A DNA stretch of 10,702 bases from positions 1 through 10,702 of the forward strand of contig CAZDUS010000053.1 in NCBI GenBank assembly GCA_964508705.1, written 5' to 3'. Below the pieces are notes generated by a model that did not search any database, was not told the DNA's origin, and saw only the letters and a list, made by a program, of their open reading frames with translations. This document shows, one piece after another, positions 1 to 6,957 of this stretch (the stretch's first letter is position 1; each line of letters begins with the position of its first letter). A program made the position numbers and the translations under genes. This DNA comes from CAZDUS01 sp964508705 (GTDB taxonomy: Bacteria > Verrucomicrobiota > Kiritimatiellia > CAIKKV01 > CAITUY01).

Positions 1-651
1 GAACCACGGCGCCCACGACGAGTCGGTAGCGGCAAACATGTCGTCGCGCGCCTGCGTGTAGTCGTCCCAGCGGGTGAAGGATTTGACGTCCATCGACGTC
101 AGCTTCCAGATCTTGCGGCCGTCGTCGATGCGGTCGCGAAGGCGGCGCTCCTGTTCCTCCGGACTGACCTCGAGCCAATACTTGAGCAGAATGATCCCGG
201 ACTCGACCATTGCGCGCTCGACCATCGGCGCGGCGCCAAGGAACTTCTTTGCCTGCTCGGGGGTGCAGAAGCCCATCACCCGTTCCACCCCGGCGCGGTT
301 GTACCAGCTGCGATCGAAGATCACGACCTCGCCCGCCGCCGGAAAGTGCTCGATGTAGCGCTGGACATACATCTGGCTCTTCTGGCGCTCGGTCGGCGCC
401 GGCAGGGCGACGACACGGAATATGCGCGGGCTCACGCGCTCGGTGATCGCCTTGATGGTGCCGCCCTTGCCGGCGCCGTCGCGCCCTTCGAAGACGATGC
501 AGACCTTGAGCCCCTTGTGCACCACCCACTGCTGCAGCTTGACCAGTTCCACATGCAGGCGCTTGAGTTCCTTTTCGTAGGCCTTGGTGCCCAGCGCTTC
601 CGCCGCGGATTCACCTGCCTGAACTTCCTTGCTCTTTTTTTTGCCAGCCAT
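1..651 (-). CDS. ppk2: Polyphosphate kinase 2 (PPK2 family), C-terminus cut by window edge
   Basis: Cytoplasmic PPK2-family kinase, which transfers phosphate between polyphosphate and nucleotides (in family members, poly-P-driven phosphorylation of GDP/ADP or the reverse). I translated 217 codons by hand. A Lys-rich N-terminus and helical stretch (1-45) precede a P-loop with Walker A GRDGAGKGG at 56-64. The Walker B/PPK2 signature FDRSWYNRAGVERV starts at F112, and a lid-type segment KLTSMDVKSFTRWDDY starts at K183. These are typical of single-domain PPK2 enzymes of about 260-300 residues, so roughly the last quarter lies beyond base 1. The start at 651 is supported by AGGAG about six bases upstream on the minus strand. 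It lies 244 bases downstream of the SulP gene on the same strand; cotranscription is possible but not shown. Nucleotide preference (ADP, GDP or AMP) cannot be read from this fragment. Confidence 0.95.
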   Translation of the reverse strand, partial: MAGKKKSKEVQAGESAAEALGTKAYEKELKRLHVELVKLQQWVVHKGLKVCIVFEGRDGAGKGGTIKAITERVSPRIFRVVALPAPTERQKSQMYVQRYIEHFPAAGEVVIFDRSWYNRAGVERVMGFCTPEQAKKFLGAAPMVERAMVESGIILLKYWLEVSPEEQERRLRDRIDDGRKIWKLTSMDVKSFTRWDDYTQARDDMFAATDSSWAPWF

Positions 652-895
652 GATTGACTCCTGGTGTCGTAATGAAAACTTCTTGCCCCGGCTATTTCCC
701 GAAGAATGCAGGGACGATATCCGTGAATAATATCTGGACGATGATTGTGCCGGGAAAGATTCGTATCGGCGGCGAATCGATCTCGTTTCCGCGTGATTCG
801 CCGTGTCGCCGGCGCCGACTTTTCGGGGCCGATCCGGGCCGTCAGGCAAACCCGAAAGCTACAGCCGCCGCAATCGGCGCATCCATGAACGTCCG
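652..895. other. Intergenic region between SulP stop and PPK2 start
   Basis: This 244-base gap holds no credible coding sequence. It contains the left copy of the 30-bp inverted repeat (798-827). Reading the minus strand toward PPK2, a TATTAT hexamer (complement of 727-732) resembles a -10 box, but I found no good -35 at the right distance, so a separate PPK2 promoter is only a weak possibility. I see no GC stem followed by a T-run on the minus strand, so termination after SulP is not evident. Confidence 0.5.
798..827 (+). repeat. Left arm of a 30-bp exact inverted repeat flanking the SulP gene
   Basis: Bases 798-827 are the exact reverse complement of 2756-2785 (30 of 30 by manual comparison). 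The match stops abruptly on both sides. The unit is GC-rich with the internal palindrome CGGCGCCG, followed by TTTT. This arm lies 69 bases past the SulP stop codon. Confidence 0.85.
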
Positions 896-2569
896 TCAGG
901 TTGCGGCGACCGGCGCCGTGCCGCCCGGGGCAGCCGGCATGGCCAGGAATTGCTCGATGGCCGCATGCGCGTTGTGGGGCATGCGCTCGCGGCCGAGGCG
1001 TTCGGCCAGCCCCGCGTGGCGCACGGTTTCCAGTACGGCGGGATTCAGCCCGGTCAGCCAGAGGCTGACGCCCTGTCCGGCGAACCGTTGCTCGCCCTCG
1101 ACCAGCATCTGCAAAGCGGAGTATTCGATGTCCGGCACGCCGCTCATGTCCATGACCATCACGCGCGGCTGGTTCTTCGCGATCAATGTCTTTATCCGGT
1201 CGGCCACGTTCTGTGCATTGACGAAGAACAGGCGCCCTTCCGGTCGCACGATGAGCAGGCCGGCGAAGGTCTCGTCGTCGGGATGCTCTGGCGAGACCGG
1301 ACGCAGCACATCGACGCTGCCGCGCTTGCGGCCGATGACATGGACGCGGGGGTTCGCGGCCTGGCTGGACAGCCCAATCAGCGACACGATGATCGCCACG
1401 ACGATGCCCTGTAGCGTGCCGAATATCAGCACGCCGAGGCAGGCGATCGCCGCCCAGCGGAATTCCATGGTGCGCACCTTGCGGATGGCGGCGAACTCCA
1501 GCGGCTGGATCAACCCCACGGAATAGACGATGACCACCGCCGCCAGCGTGGCGTTCGGCAGCAGGCCCAGCAGGGGCGCCAGCAGCAGCATGGTCGCGGC
1601 CGCGGCGCTGGCGGTGACGAGAGAGGCTTTCTGCGAACGGGCGCCCGCGGCGCGCACGACGGCGGTCTGCGAAGTGCCGCCGCCGGCCGGCATGGCGCCG
1701 AGCAGCGCGCCGCCCAGGTTGGCCACGCCCGTGGCGATCAGTTCGCGGTTGGCATTGACCGGGGGGTCCCCGCTGGCCATGAAGGCGCGTCCGGCGGCGA
1801 TCGACTCGGTGAAGCTCATCAGCGCGATGCCCAGCGCTCCCGGCACCAGTTGCTCGACCAGCGCCAGGTCCGGCAGGGTCAGCGCGGGCAGGCCCTGCGG
1901 AATCAGGCCGACGGTGGAGACGCCGGCGGCATGGAGGCCGAAGAACCAGGAAGCGGCGATGCCGCCGCCCACCGCGACCAGGGGCGCCGGAGAATGCGGC
2001 CACAGCTTTTCCATGCCGAGCAGCACGATCAGTGTCGCCGCGGCCACGGCCAGCGTGAGCGGGGCGGTGTCGGGCAGGTGCTGCACCACGCTGAGCACAT
2101 CGTGGAAGAAGCCCTGCTTGGTGATGTGCAGGCCAAGGAGTTTCGGCACCTGGTCGAGCACGATCACCAGGCCGATCCCGGCCTTGAAGCCGGTCAGCAC
2201 CGGGGTGGAAATGAAGTTGGCGACGAAGCCCAGGCGCAACACCGAGGCCAGCAACAGCATCACGCCCACCAGCGCCGTCAGGGTCGCGGCGGCAGTGAGC
2301 AGCTTGGCCGGGTCGCCGTCGGGAACCGCGAGGCCGAGTTGCGTTGCGGCCAGGATCGCCAGCGTGGTGGTGGAACTGACGCTGAGCACGCGCGACGAGC
2401 CAAGAAAGGCATAGATCGCCATCGGAATCAGGGCGGTATACAGGCCGACGGCGACCGGCAGGCCGGCAACCGTGGCGTAGGCCATCGCCTTGGGCAGGAC
2501 CACGGCCGCTGCCGTAAGGCCGGCAACCAGGTCGAGGCGCAGGGTATTGGCTACGGGTTGATTTTCCAT
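896..2569 (-). CDS. SulP/SLC26-family inorganic anion transporter with STAS domain
   Basis: Inner-membrane anion transporter of the SulP (SLC26) family; known members carry sulfate, bicarbonate, chloride or dicarboxylates, and the substrate here cannot be assigned. The 557 residues have a SulP N-terminal block (LRLDLVAGL at 10-18, PKAMAYATVAGLP at 26-38, GLYTALIP at 42-49). Many hydrophobic segments follow up to about residue 400. A conserved FTES sits at 253-256, and MPAGGGTSQTAV at 293-304 replaces the commoner GxxSRT form. A STAS domain spans about 437-545 with the signature DMSGVPDIEYSAL at 474-486. The aspartate-serine pair phosphorylated in SpoIIAA-type STAS domains aligns with Glu-Tyr here. 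I chose the ATG at 2569 over an in-frame ATG at 2638 because it places the conserved block at the usual distance and has a weak GAAGAA ribosome site; the upstream one has none. PPK2 follows on the same strand. Confidence 0.93.
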   Translation of the reverse strand: MENQPVANTLRLDLVAGLTAAAVVLPKAMAYATVAGLPVAVGLYTALIPMAIYAFLGSSRVLSVSSTTTLAILAATQLGLAVPDGDPAKLLTAAATLTALVGVMLLLASVLRLGFVANFISTPVLTGFKAGIGLVIVLDQVPKLLGLHITKQGFFHDVLSVVQHLPDTAPLTLAVAAATLIVLLGMEKLWPHSPAPLVAVGGGIAASWFFGLHAAGVSTVGLIPQGLPALTLPDLALVEQLVPGALGIALMSFTESIAAGRAFMASGDPPVNANRELIATGVANLGGALLGAMPAGGGTSQTAVVRAAGARSQKASLVTASAAAATMLLLAPLLGLLPNATLAAVVIVYSVGLIQPLEFAAIRKVRTMEFRWAAIACLGVLIFGTLQGIVVAIIVSLIGLSSQAANPRVHVIGRKRGSVDVLRPVSPEHPDDETFAGLLIVRPEGRLFFVNAQNVADRIKTLIAKNQPRVMVMDMSGVPDIEYSALQMLVEGEQRFAGQGVSLWLTGLNPAVLETVRHAGLAERLGRERMPHNAHAAIEQFLAMPAAPGGTAPVAAT

Positions 2570-2678
2570 GCTGTTCTTCGGCCGGTATATGCGTCTGCTG
2601 CGCAACGGGGAGACGGTGGATTGAAGCGCCCAACGCAATCAGCGGCGTCGCGGCTGGAAACTGCAAGGGGTCGCGCAA

Positions 2679-2708
2679 AGTATCCTCGACCGCGTTGCTT
2701 CCGGTCAA
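2679..2708 (-). promoter_or_regulatory. Predicted sigma70 promoter for the SulP gene
   Basis: On the minus strand, a -35 box TTGACC (complement of 2703-2708, five of six to consensus) is separated by 18 bases from a -10 box GATACT (complement of 2679-2684, four of six). It points toward the SulP start at 2569 and would give a leader of about 100 bases. It is a motif match only. The right arm of the 30-bp inverted repeat begins 48 bases upstream of the -35. Confidence 0.45.
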
Positions 2709-2755
2709 GCTCTTGCATTGATCTCGCGGCGCCTTGAATCATCGTGCTGCCGCTG

Positions 2756-2785
2756 CCCGAAAAGTCGGCGCCGGCGACACGGCGA
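2756..2785 (-). repeat. Right arm of the 30-bp exact inverted repeat flanking the SulP gene
   Basis: This is the exact reverse complement of 798-827. The two arms lie about 1.93 kb apart and enclose the SulP coding region and its predicted promoter. I saw no obvious target-site duplication outside the arms, and no transposase between them. Confidence 0.85.
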
Positions 2786-2820
2786 TCCGGCGCGGACGCG
2801 CTCACGTTGCGCCGCAGACC

Positions 2821-2839
2821 TCAGGACGATTAATCCTGA
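2821..2839. other. Short dyad, TCAGGA / TCCTGA
   Basis: A perfect 6-bp inverted repeat (2821-2826 and 2834-2839) with a 7-base loop, CGATTAA, lies just before the CACAGAG repeat. It could be a protein-binding dyad or the outer edge of the repeat element. There is no T-run typical of a terminator. Confidence 0.4.
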
Positions 2840-2850
2840 AAATCTCATTT

Positions 2851-2980
2851 GACACAGAGGACACAGAGAAAACCGGGAGAACACAGAGGGTTTCCCAGGT
2901 CGGGCGCCCCACCCGTCGGGTGAAGCCGGTTCTCAAGGATTTTCTCTCTGTGCCCTCTGTGTCTCTGTGATCTCTGTGTC
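2851..2980. repeat. CACAGAG-rich imperfect inverted repeat element, about 130 bp
   Basis: The left arm (2851-2890) repeats GACACAGAG and ACACAGAG. The right arm (2939-2980) carries the complementary CTCTGTGT units several times. The best pairing I see joins 2851-2868 with 2946-2963, with slippage possible because each arm is internally repetitive. The central part (about 2895-2935) is unrelated GC-rich sequence. Similar CACAGAG/CTCTGTG palindromes occur between genes in many environmental bacteria (recalled, not checked). It has no coding capacity and looks like a non-autonomous repeat. Confidence 0.7.
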
Positions 2981-3032
2981 GAAAGCGGCTTTCATCTGCG
3001 GACTCCAGGGAAGCGCTGAATAAGCCGTCACA

Positions 3033-3087
3033 CCGGCGAAAGCCTGTGTCCAGTGCCTTGATTTGCCTGGATTCCGGCCTTCGCCGG
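3033..3087. repeat. GGCGAA-type palindromic intergenic repeat
   Basis: Bases 3033-3053 and the complement of 3067-3087 align over 21 positions with a few mismatches (both begin CCGGCGAA and end TCCAG), forming an imperfect hairpin with a 13-base loop. The motif TGGATTCCGGCCTTCGCCGG in the right arm resembles a dispersed repeat family common between genes in betaproteobacteria (recalled, not searched). It is probably a REP- or MITE-like element. Confidence 0.65.
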
Positions 3088-3096
3088 AATAGCCTG

Positions 3097-3115
3097 CCCC
3101 GGACTCGATCCGGGG
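3097..3115. repeat. Perfect 7-bp stem-loop, CCCCGGA / TCCGGGG
   Basis: CCCCGGA (3097-3103) pairs perfectly with TCCGGGG (3109-3115) across the loop CTCGA. It lies nine bases after the GGCGAA-type palindrome and is probably part of the same composite element. A few bases later on the plus strand comes GATTTTG, so a weak terminator role is possible, but no plus-strand gene lies upstream. Confidence 0.55.
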
Positions 3116-3261
3116 ACGATTTTGTACTTGATCAGTGTTTCCCTAGGTTAATGACACAGGCAGGCAACCGAGCTTTGCATGGGCCGATCCTTATCGGGAA
3201 GCCTCCATGGCAAGTGCCGGCCGGGTGTGCAGCGCGGGAACGAAGTGTGTGTCGTGATCAA

Positions 3262-3291
3262 ACCGGCCGGGAAAGCCGGTCTGCCTCGGCT
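3262..3291 (+). other. Two mutually exclusive hairpins in the DUF1302 leader
   Basis: ACCGGC (3262-3267) can pair with GCCGGT (3275-3280). Alternatively AGCCG (3274-3278) can pair with CGGCT (3287-3291). The two stems share bases and cannot coexist. A pyrimidine-rich run with several Ts follows at 3297-3313. This recalls attenuator or riboswitch layouts, but it matches no riboswitch class I know, and GC-rich DNA yields such stems by chance. Confidence 0.25.
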
Positions 3292-3313
3292 GGGCGCTTT
3301 TCTCTTTCTTCTT

Positions 3314-3351
3314 AAAAAAACGACAATACGGCCGCCAGACATAGTTTTTTT
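3314..3351. other. Paired A7 and T7 tracts upstream of the DUF1302 operon
   Basis: AAAAAAAC (3314-3321) is the exact complement of GTTTTTTT (3344-3351). The tract centres are 31 bases apart, close to three helical turns, so the DNA may be intrinsically bent. Such tracts stand out in this GC-rich window and could serve an upstream promoter element or a nucleoid protein. No function is shown. Confidence 0.35.
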
Positions 3352-3450
3352 GCGCATTCGAAACACGGGCCGCCGCCGGCAGGTGTATTCTTGCCCGATA
3401 AGATGCGTTGGATTCCAGTATCCATGGCCGGGCAATCCGGTTGATCATTT

Positions 3451-3456
3451 AGGAGG
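3451..3456 (+). promoter_or_regulatory. Strong ribosome binding site for the DUF1302 gene
   Basis: AGGAGG lies eight bases before the ATG at 3465 and fixes that start. It is the strongest Shine-Dalgarno sequence in the window, in keeping with high expression of an outer-membrane barrel. Confidence 0.85.
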
Positions 3457-3464
3457 AGTGTTGC

Positions 3465-5516
3465 ATGAGACAAGAGTCAGCAGGTTCGCGTACCCCGCAG
3501 TTTCGCCGCAGCAGGATCGGCATTGCGGTCACATTGGCGCTCATGGCCGGGGCGCCGGTCGCCTTCGCCTTCGAGTTCAAGTCGGAGTCGGGTGAAATCA
3601 CCGGCAGTTTCGACACCACGCTTTCAGCCGGCGCGCTGTGGCGGATGGACAAGCGCGATTCGAATCTGATCAGCATTGCCAACGGCGGCACGTCGCGCGA
3701 CCCGAACTCGGAAGACGGCAACCTCAAGTACGACAACGGCGAGCACGTCTCGACGGTATTCAAGGCAACCCACGACCTCGAAGTGAAGTACAAAAACTTC
3801 GGTGCTTTCATGCGCGCCAGCTATTTCTACGATCCGACCATTCACAGCAAAAACAGTCTGCCCTCAAAGGCCGTGGACGAACTCGGCAGCGGCGCCGAGA
3901 TTCTCGACGCCTATGTGTACGGCGCCTTCGACCTCGGCGGTCGCAAACTCAACCTGCGGCTGGGCAAGCAGGTGGTGAGCTGGGGCGAGAGTACCTTCAT
4001 CCAGAACGGCATCAATGTGCTCAACCCGGTCAACGTCAGCCGCCTGCGCGCCCCGGGTTCGGAACTGAAGGAAGGCTTCATCCCGACGCTGATGGTCTAT
4101 GGATCGCAGGAAATCACCGACGGCATGTCGGTCGAACTGGCGCTGCCCGCCGAGTGGAAGGAAACCAAGATCGACCCGGCCGGCTCCTTCTTCAGCACCA
4201 ACGATTTTGCGTCCGAAGGGGGAAATATTGCGTACACGGGGTTTGGCCGGCGGAATGACCTGAACGGGGCGGCGGGTATTTTCCCGCTCAACAGCACCGC
4301 AGCGCTCTGGGCGCCGCGCTCCAAGGATCGCGAGGCAAGCGACAGCGGGCAGTACGGCGTGGCGCTGCGCTTCTTCCTGCCCGAGTTGAACAACAGTGAA
4401 CTCGGATTTTTTCACGCCAACTATCACAGCCGCACGCCTTTCGTGTCGGGCTATCGGGGCGGCATCACTGCAGCGGGGACGATTTCCAACAACCTGACTG
4501 GCCCCCAAGCCGGGGCGCTTGGCGTGGCAGGCATTCCCGCTTTTGCGATCGGCAATCCGGCTTGCACCGCCCTGAATATTCCGACTTTCGGCGGTTTGCA
4601 TACGGCAGCGAACATTGGCGCTCTTGCAGCTGTTGTCGGCAGTGTGGCCGCCGCCACCTCTCTCTCCGCACTTAACGCTACCAACGCCGCCTGTGCTACC
4701 GCTGCCGGAAGATCTGGAACCTACTTCGTAGAGTATCCGGAAGACATCAAGCTGTACGGTATGAGCTTCAATACCGCGCTGCCGGGCGGCGTTGCACTGC
4801 AGGGCGAGTATTCCTACCGCAGGAACCAACCACTGCAATTGCCCTCGGCCGAACTGCTCGGCGCAGCCCTCGGCATCGCCAACCAGCTGACCAGCACGAA
4901 TCCGGCGACTGCGGCGGGTGTCGCCTACGGTACCGAGATCAGCGGCTACCGCAGGGTGAAAATGCATCAGGTTCAGGTCACCGGAACCAAGGCTTTCGGC
5001 CCGACCTTCGGCGCCGAGCAACTGGTGACGGTCGGCGAGGTGGGCTTTACCCAGCTCGACCTGCCGTCCAACCTCAAGTTCGCTGCGCCGGGTTGCCACT
5101 TGCCGCAGCCGGGTTCGTCGGCGACCAGCGCCTTCAACTCCAATTCGACCAACTGCTTCGCGACCGAGAATTCGTGGGGCTATCGCCTCGTCGGCCGGCT
5201 GGACTATCCGAACGCCATCGGCGCGGTGACGGTTTCGCCACGCATCGCCTTCTCGCATGATGTTCATGGGCGGAGCCCGACCTTCAACGAAGACAACAAG
5301 GCGGCGACCTTCGGCATCGGCTTCAATTACCAGCAGAACTGGCAGGCGGACATCGGCTACACGACCTTCTTCGGTGGCGGCAGCGAATCCGGTGTCGACG
5401 TGCCCAGTGCGGCGTCGGGTGCGTTGCCAGCCGGCCAGTCCCGCAACTACTCCAGCGGCACCAACGCCTTGAAGGATCGTGACTTCATCGCGATCAGCCT
5501 CAGTTATTCGTTCTGA
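3465..5516 (+). CDS. DUF1302-family outer-membrane beta-barrel protein
   Basis: Predicted outer-membrane barrel of 683 residues, first gene of a four-gene cluster. A long basic N-region, a hydrophobic stretch (about 18-30) and AFA at 33-35 suggest signal-peptide cleavage before F36. The chain ends ISLSYSF, with the C-terminal Phe expected for BAM-dependent insertion. The DUF1302 core is GKQVVSWGES (167-176), NPVN (187-190) and LRAPGSELKE (194-203). Only four cysteines occur, in two close pairs (C367/C410 and C544/C564), each inside a Gly/Ala/Ser/Asn-rich stretch that is probably a surface loop. The first loop (about 332-415, bases 4460-4710) is Ala-rich and uses more T-ending codons than the rest. 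Family members are often found next to DUF1329 and RND genes; the role (hydrophobic compound passage or outer-membrane anchor of an exporter) is inferred. The DUF1329 start follows after 45 bases. Confidence 0.92.
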   Translation: MRQESAGSRTPQFRRSRIGIAVTLALMAGAPVAFAFEFKSESGEITGSFDTTLSAGALWRMDKRDSNLISIANGGTSRDPNSEDGNLKYDNGEHVSTVFKATHDLEVKYKNFGAFMRASYFYDPTIHSKNSLPSKAVDELGSGAEILDAYVYGAFDLGGRKLNLRLGKQVVSWGESTFIQNGINVLNPVNVSRLRAPGSELKEGFIPTLMVYGSQEITDGMSVELALPAEWKETKIDPAGSFFSTNDFASEGGNIAYTGFGRRNDLNGAAGIFPLNSTAALWAPRSKDREASDSGQYGVALRFFLPELNNSELGFFHANYHSRTPFVSGYRGGITAAGTISNNLTGPQAGALGVAGIPAFAIGNPACTALNIPTFGGLHTAANIGALAAVVGSVAAATSLSALNATNAACATAAGRSGTYFVEYPEDIKLYGMSFNTALPGGVALQGEYSYRRNQPLQLPSAELLGAALGIANQLTSTNPATAAGVAYGTEISGYRRVKMHQVQVTGTKAFGPTFGAEQLVTVGEVGFTQLDLPSNLKFAAPGCHLPQPGSSATSAFNSNSTNCFATENSWGYRLVGRLDYPNAIGAVTVSPRIAFSHDVHGRSPTFNEDNKAATFGIGFNYQQNWQADIGYTTFFGGGSESGVDVPSAASGALPAGQSRNYSSGTNALKDRDFIAISLSYSF

Positions 5517-5561
5517 TCCGTCCATTCGACCAAGCGATCCAAGAATCAGGAGATTGAAGAA

Positions 5562-6917
5562 ATGAAAAAAACCTTTTCCCTGCTGGGCACTGCCTGTGTG
5601 CTGGCGTTCGCCGGTACTTCGACATTGGCACTGGCGGCCGATGCCTCGGATCTCGGCAAGTCGCTGACGGCGGTGGGCGCGCAAGCCGCCGCCAATGCGG
5701 CCGGCACCATTCCGGCGTTTGCCGGTGGCCTGACCAAACCGGTGGCCGGTTATGTTGCCGGCGGCCACTATCCCGATCCGTATGCGTCCGACAAGCCGCT
5801 GTTTACGATCGATGCGAGCAGCGCCGAGAAGTACAAGGCGAACCTGACGCCGGGCCAGATGGCAATGCTCAAGAAGTACCCGACCTGGAAGATGAGCGTC
5901 TATCCGACGCGGCGCAGTGCCACCTTCCCCAAGGCCGATCTCGACGATGCGGTCGCCAACGCGACGCGGGCCAAGCTGTCCCCCGGCGGCAACGGGGTCA
6001 CCGGAACCACGGCCGGCGTACCGTTCCCGATCCCGAAGGATGGCCTGGAGGCGATCTGGAACTCCACCCTGCGCTACAAGGGCGACAGCTACGCGATGAC
6101 CTGGAGCCAGGCGGCGGTGACCCGCGAGGGCTCCTACACGCCGGTGCGCTTCGAGTACGAGTACGACTTTTCCTACGGCAACCTCTCGAAATCGGCGAAG
6201 GATCGCGAACCGAACAAGCTGACCAATTTCCTGCAGACGGTGACGGCGCCGGCGCGCCTGGCCGGCCAGATCCTGCTGATTCACGAGACCGTGGACCAGT
6301 TGAAGGAGCCCCGCGCCGCCTGGACCTACAACCCCGGTCAGCGGCGCGTGCGCCTGGCGCCGAACGTCGCCTACGATAATCCGGGCACCGCCTCCGACGG
6401 ACTGCGCACCAATGACGATTTCGGCATGTTCAACGGCGCCACCGACCGCTACAACTGGAAGCTGGTGGGCAAGCAGGAACTTTACGTGCCCTACAACTCC
6501 TACAAGCTGTCGGGCAACCAGTTGAAGCTCGCCGACGTGCTCAAGCCGGGCCACATCAATCCGGACCACGCGCGCTACGAACTGCACCGCGTCTGGGTGG
6601 TCGAGGCGACGCTGAAGGAGGGCACCAGCCACATTTACAAAAAGCGCACCTTCTACATCGACGAGGATAGCTGGATGATCATGGTGACCGACAAGTACGA
6701 TGCCCGCGGCGAACTGTGGCGCGTTTCGGAACAGCATTCGATCAACTTCTACGATGTACCGATGGCCTACGGCACGATCGAGGTGCACCACGACCTGCAA
6801 TCCGGCCGTTACCTGGCCATGGGTCTGCGCAACGAAGAACCGAAGGTCTACGAGAAGATCAAGCGCAGCGCGGCGGACTTCACGCCGGCCGGCCTGCGCG
6901 GTATCGGCACGCGTTGA
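5562..6917 (+). CDS. DUF1329-family periplasmic protein (LolA/LolB-like fold suspected)
   Basis: Secreted protein of 451 residues. The N-terminus is MKK plus a hydrophobic core, with ALA at 23-25 giving likely cleavage before A26. C12 is not in a proper lipobox, so the mature protein is probably soluble in the periplasm rather than a lipoprotein. After a short linker come motifs typical of DUF1329: PIPKDGLEAIWN near 150-165, and a C-terminal block with YELHRVWVVEATLKEG and YIDEDSWMI. The family is often annotated as an outer-membrane lipoprotein-sorting protein, and I recall it being grouped with the LolA/LolB fold, which binds lipid chains in an open half-barrel; I could not check this. AGGAGA sits eight bases before the ATG. 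It lies 45 bases after the barrel gene, almost certainly on the same transcript. A role as carrier of a hydrophobic cargo between the RND pump and the barrel is an inference. Confidence 0.92.
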   Translation: MKKTFSLLGTACVLAFAGTSTLALAADASDLGKSLTAVGAQAAANAAGTIPAFAGGLTKPVAGYVAGGHYPDPYASDKPLFTIDASSAEKYKANLTPGQMAMLKKYPTWKMSVYPTRRSATFPKADLDDAVANATRAKLSPGGNGVTGTTAGVPFPIPKDGLEAIWNSTLRYKGDSYAMTWSQAAVTREGSYTPVRFEYEYDFSYGNLSKSAKDREPNKLTNFLQTVTAPARLAGQILLIHETVDQLKEPRAAWTYNPGQRRVRLAPNVAYDNPGTASDGLRTNDDFGMFNGATDRYNWKLVGKQELYVPYNSYKLSGNQLKLADVLKPGHINPDHARYELHRVWVVEATLKEGTSHIYKKRTFYIDEDSWMIMVTDKYDARGELWRVSEQHSINFYDVPMAYGTIEVHHDLQSGRYLAMGLRNEEPKVYEKIKRSAADFTPAGLRGIGTR

Positions 6918-6935
6918 TGGAGTCTCTCCACCAAC

Positions 6936-6957
6936 TCCCTCCCCTTCAAGGGGAAGG
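6936..6957. repeat. Palindromic repeat with core CCCCTTCAAGGGG, copy 1
   Basis: TCCCCTT (6940-6946) pairs with AAGGGGA (6948-6954) around a central C. The 17-base core CCCCTTCAAGGGGAAGG recurs at 10680-10696. The adjoining sequence (about 6978-7035) has G-rich and C-rich blocks that can also pair, such as GGGGATGG with CCATCCCC. It begins 19 bases after the DUF1329 stop and lies inside the operon. Confidence 0.65.

Larger units (their letters stand above)
2570..3464. other. 895-base divergent intergenic region rich in repeats
   Basis: No credible gene lies between the divergent SulP and DUF1302 starts; the short open frames here lack ribosome sites and family features. From left to right it holds the SulP leader and promoter, the right arm of the 30-bp inverted repeat, a small dyad (2821-2839), the CACAGAG inverted repeat (2851-2980), a GGCGAA-type palindrome (3033-3087), a seven-bp stem-loop (3097-3115), and a leader with alternative hairpins (3262-3291) and paired A/T tracts (3314-3351). 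A small dyad, TGGAT-6-ATCCA, sits at 3409-3424 and could be an operator for the plus-strand operon. I found no convincing sigma70 or sigma54 promoter for that operon. Confidence 0.7.

Noticed and set aside
2570..2638. Longer SulP protein starting at base 2638
   Set aside because: The extra 23 residues are basic and unlike SulP N-termini, there is no ribosome site before that ATG, and the ATG at 2569 puts the conserved block at the usual distance.
432..2708. Minus-strand open frame of 758 codons spanning SulP and part of PPK2
   Set aside because: It is in a different frame from both real genes, runs across their intergenic gap, and has an Arg/Ala/Gly-rich shadow composition.
798..2785. Insertion sequence bounded by the 30-bp inverted repeats
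   Set aside because: The only gene between the repeats is a SulP transporter, there is no transposase, and no target-site duplication is visible next to the arms. A cassette or inversion role is left open as a finding.
3380..3398. Sigma54-like promoter before the DUF1302 gene
   Set aside because: GG and GC elements in CAGGTGTATTCTTGCC look similar to a -24/-12 site, but the spacing is nine bases instead of the required ten.
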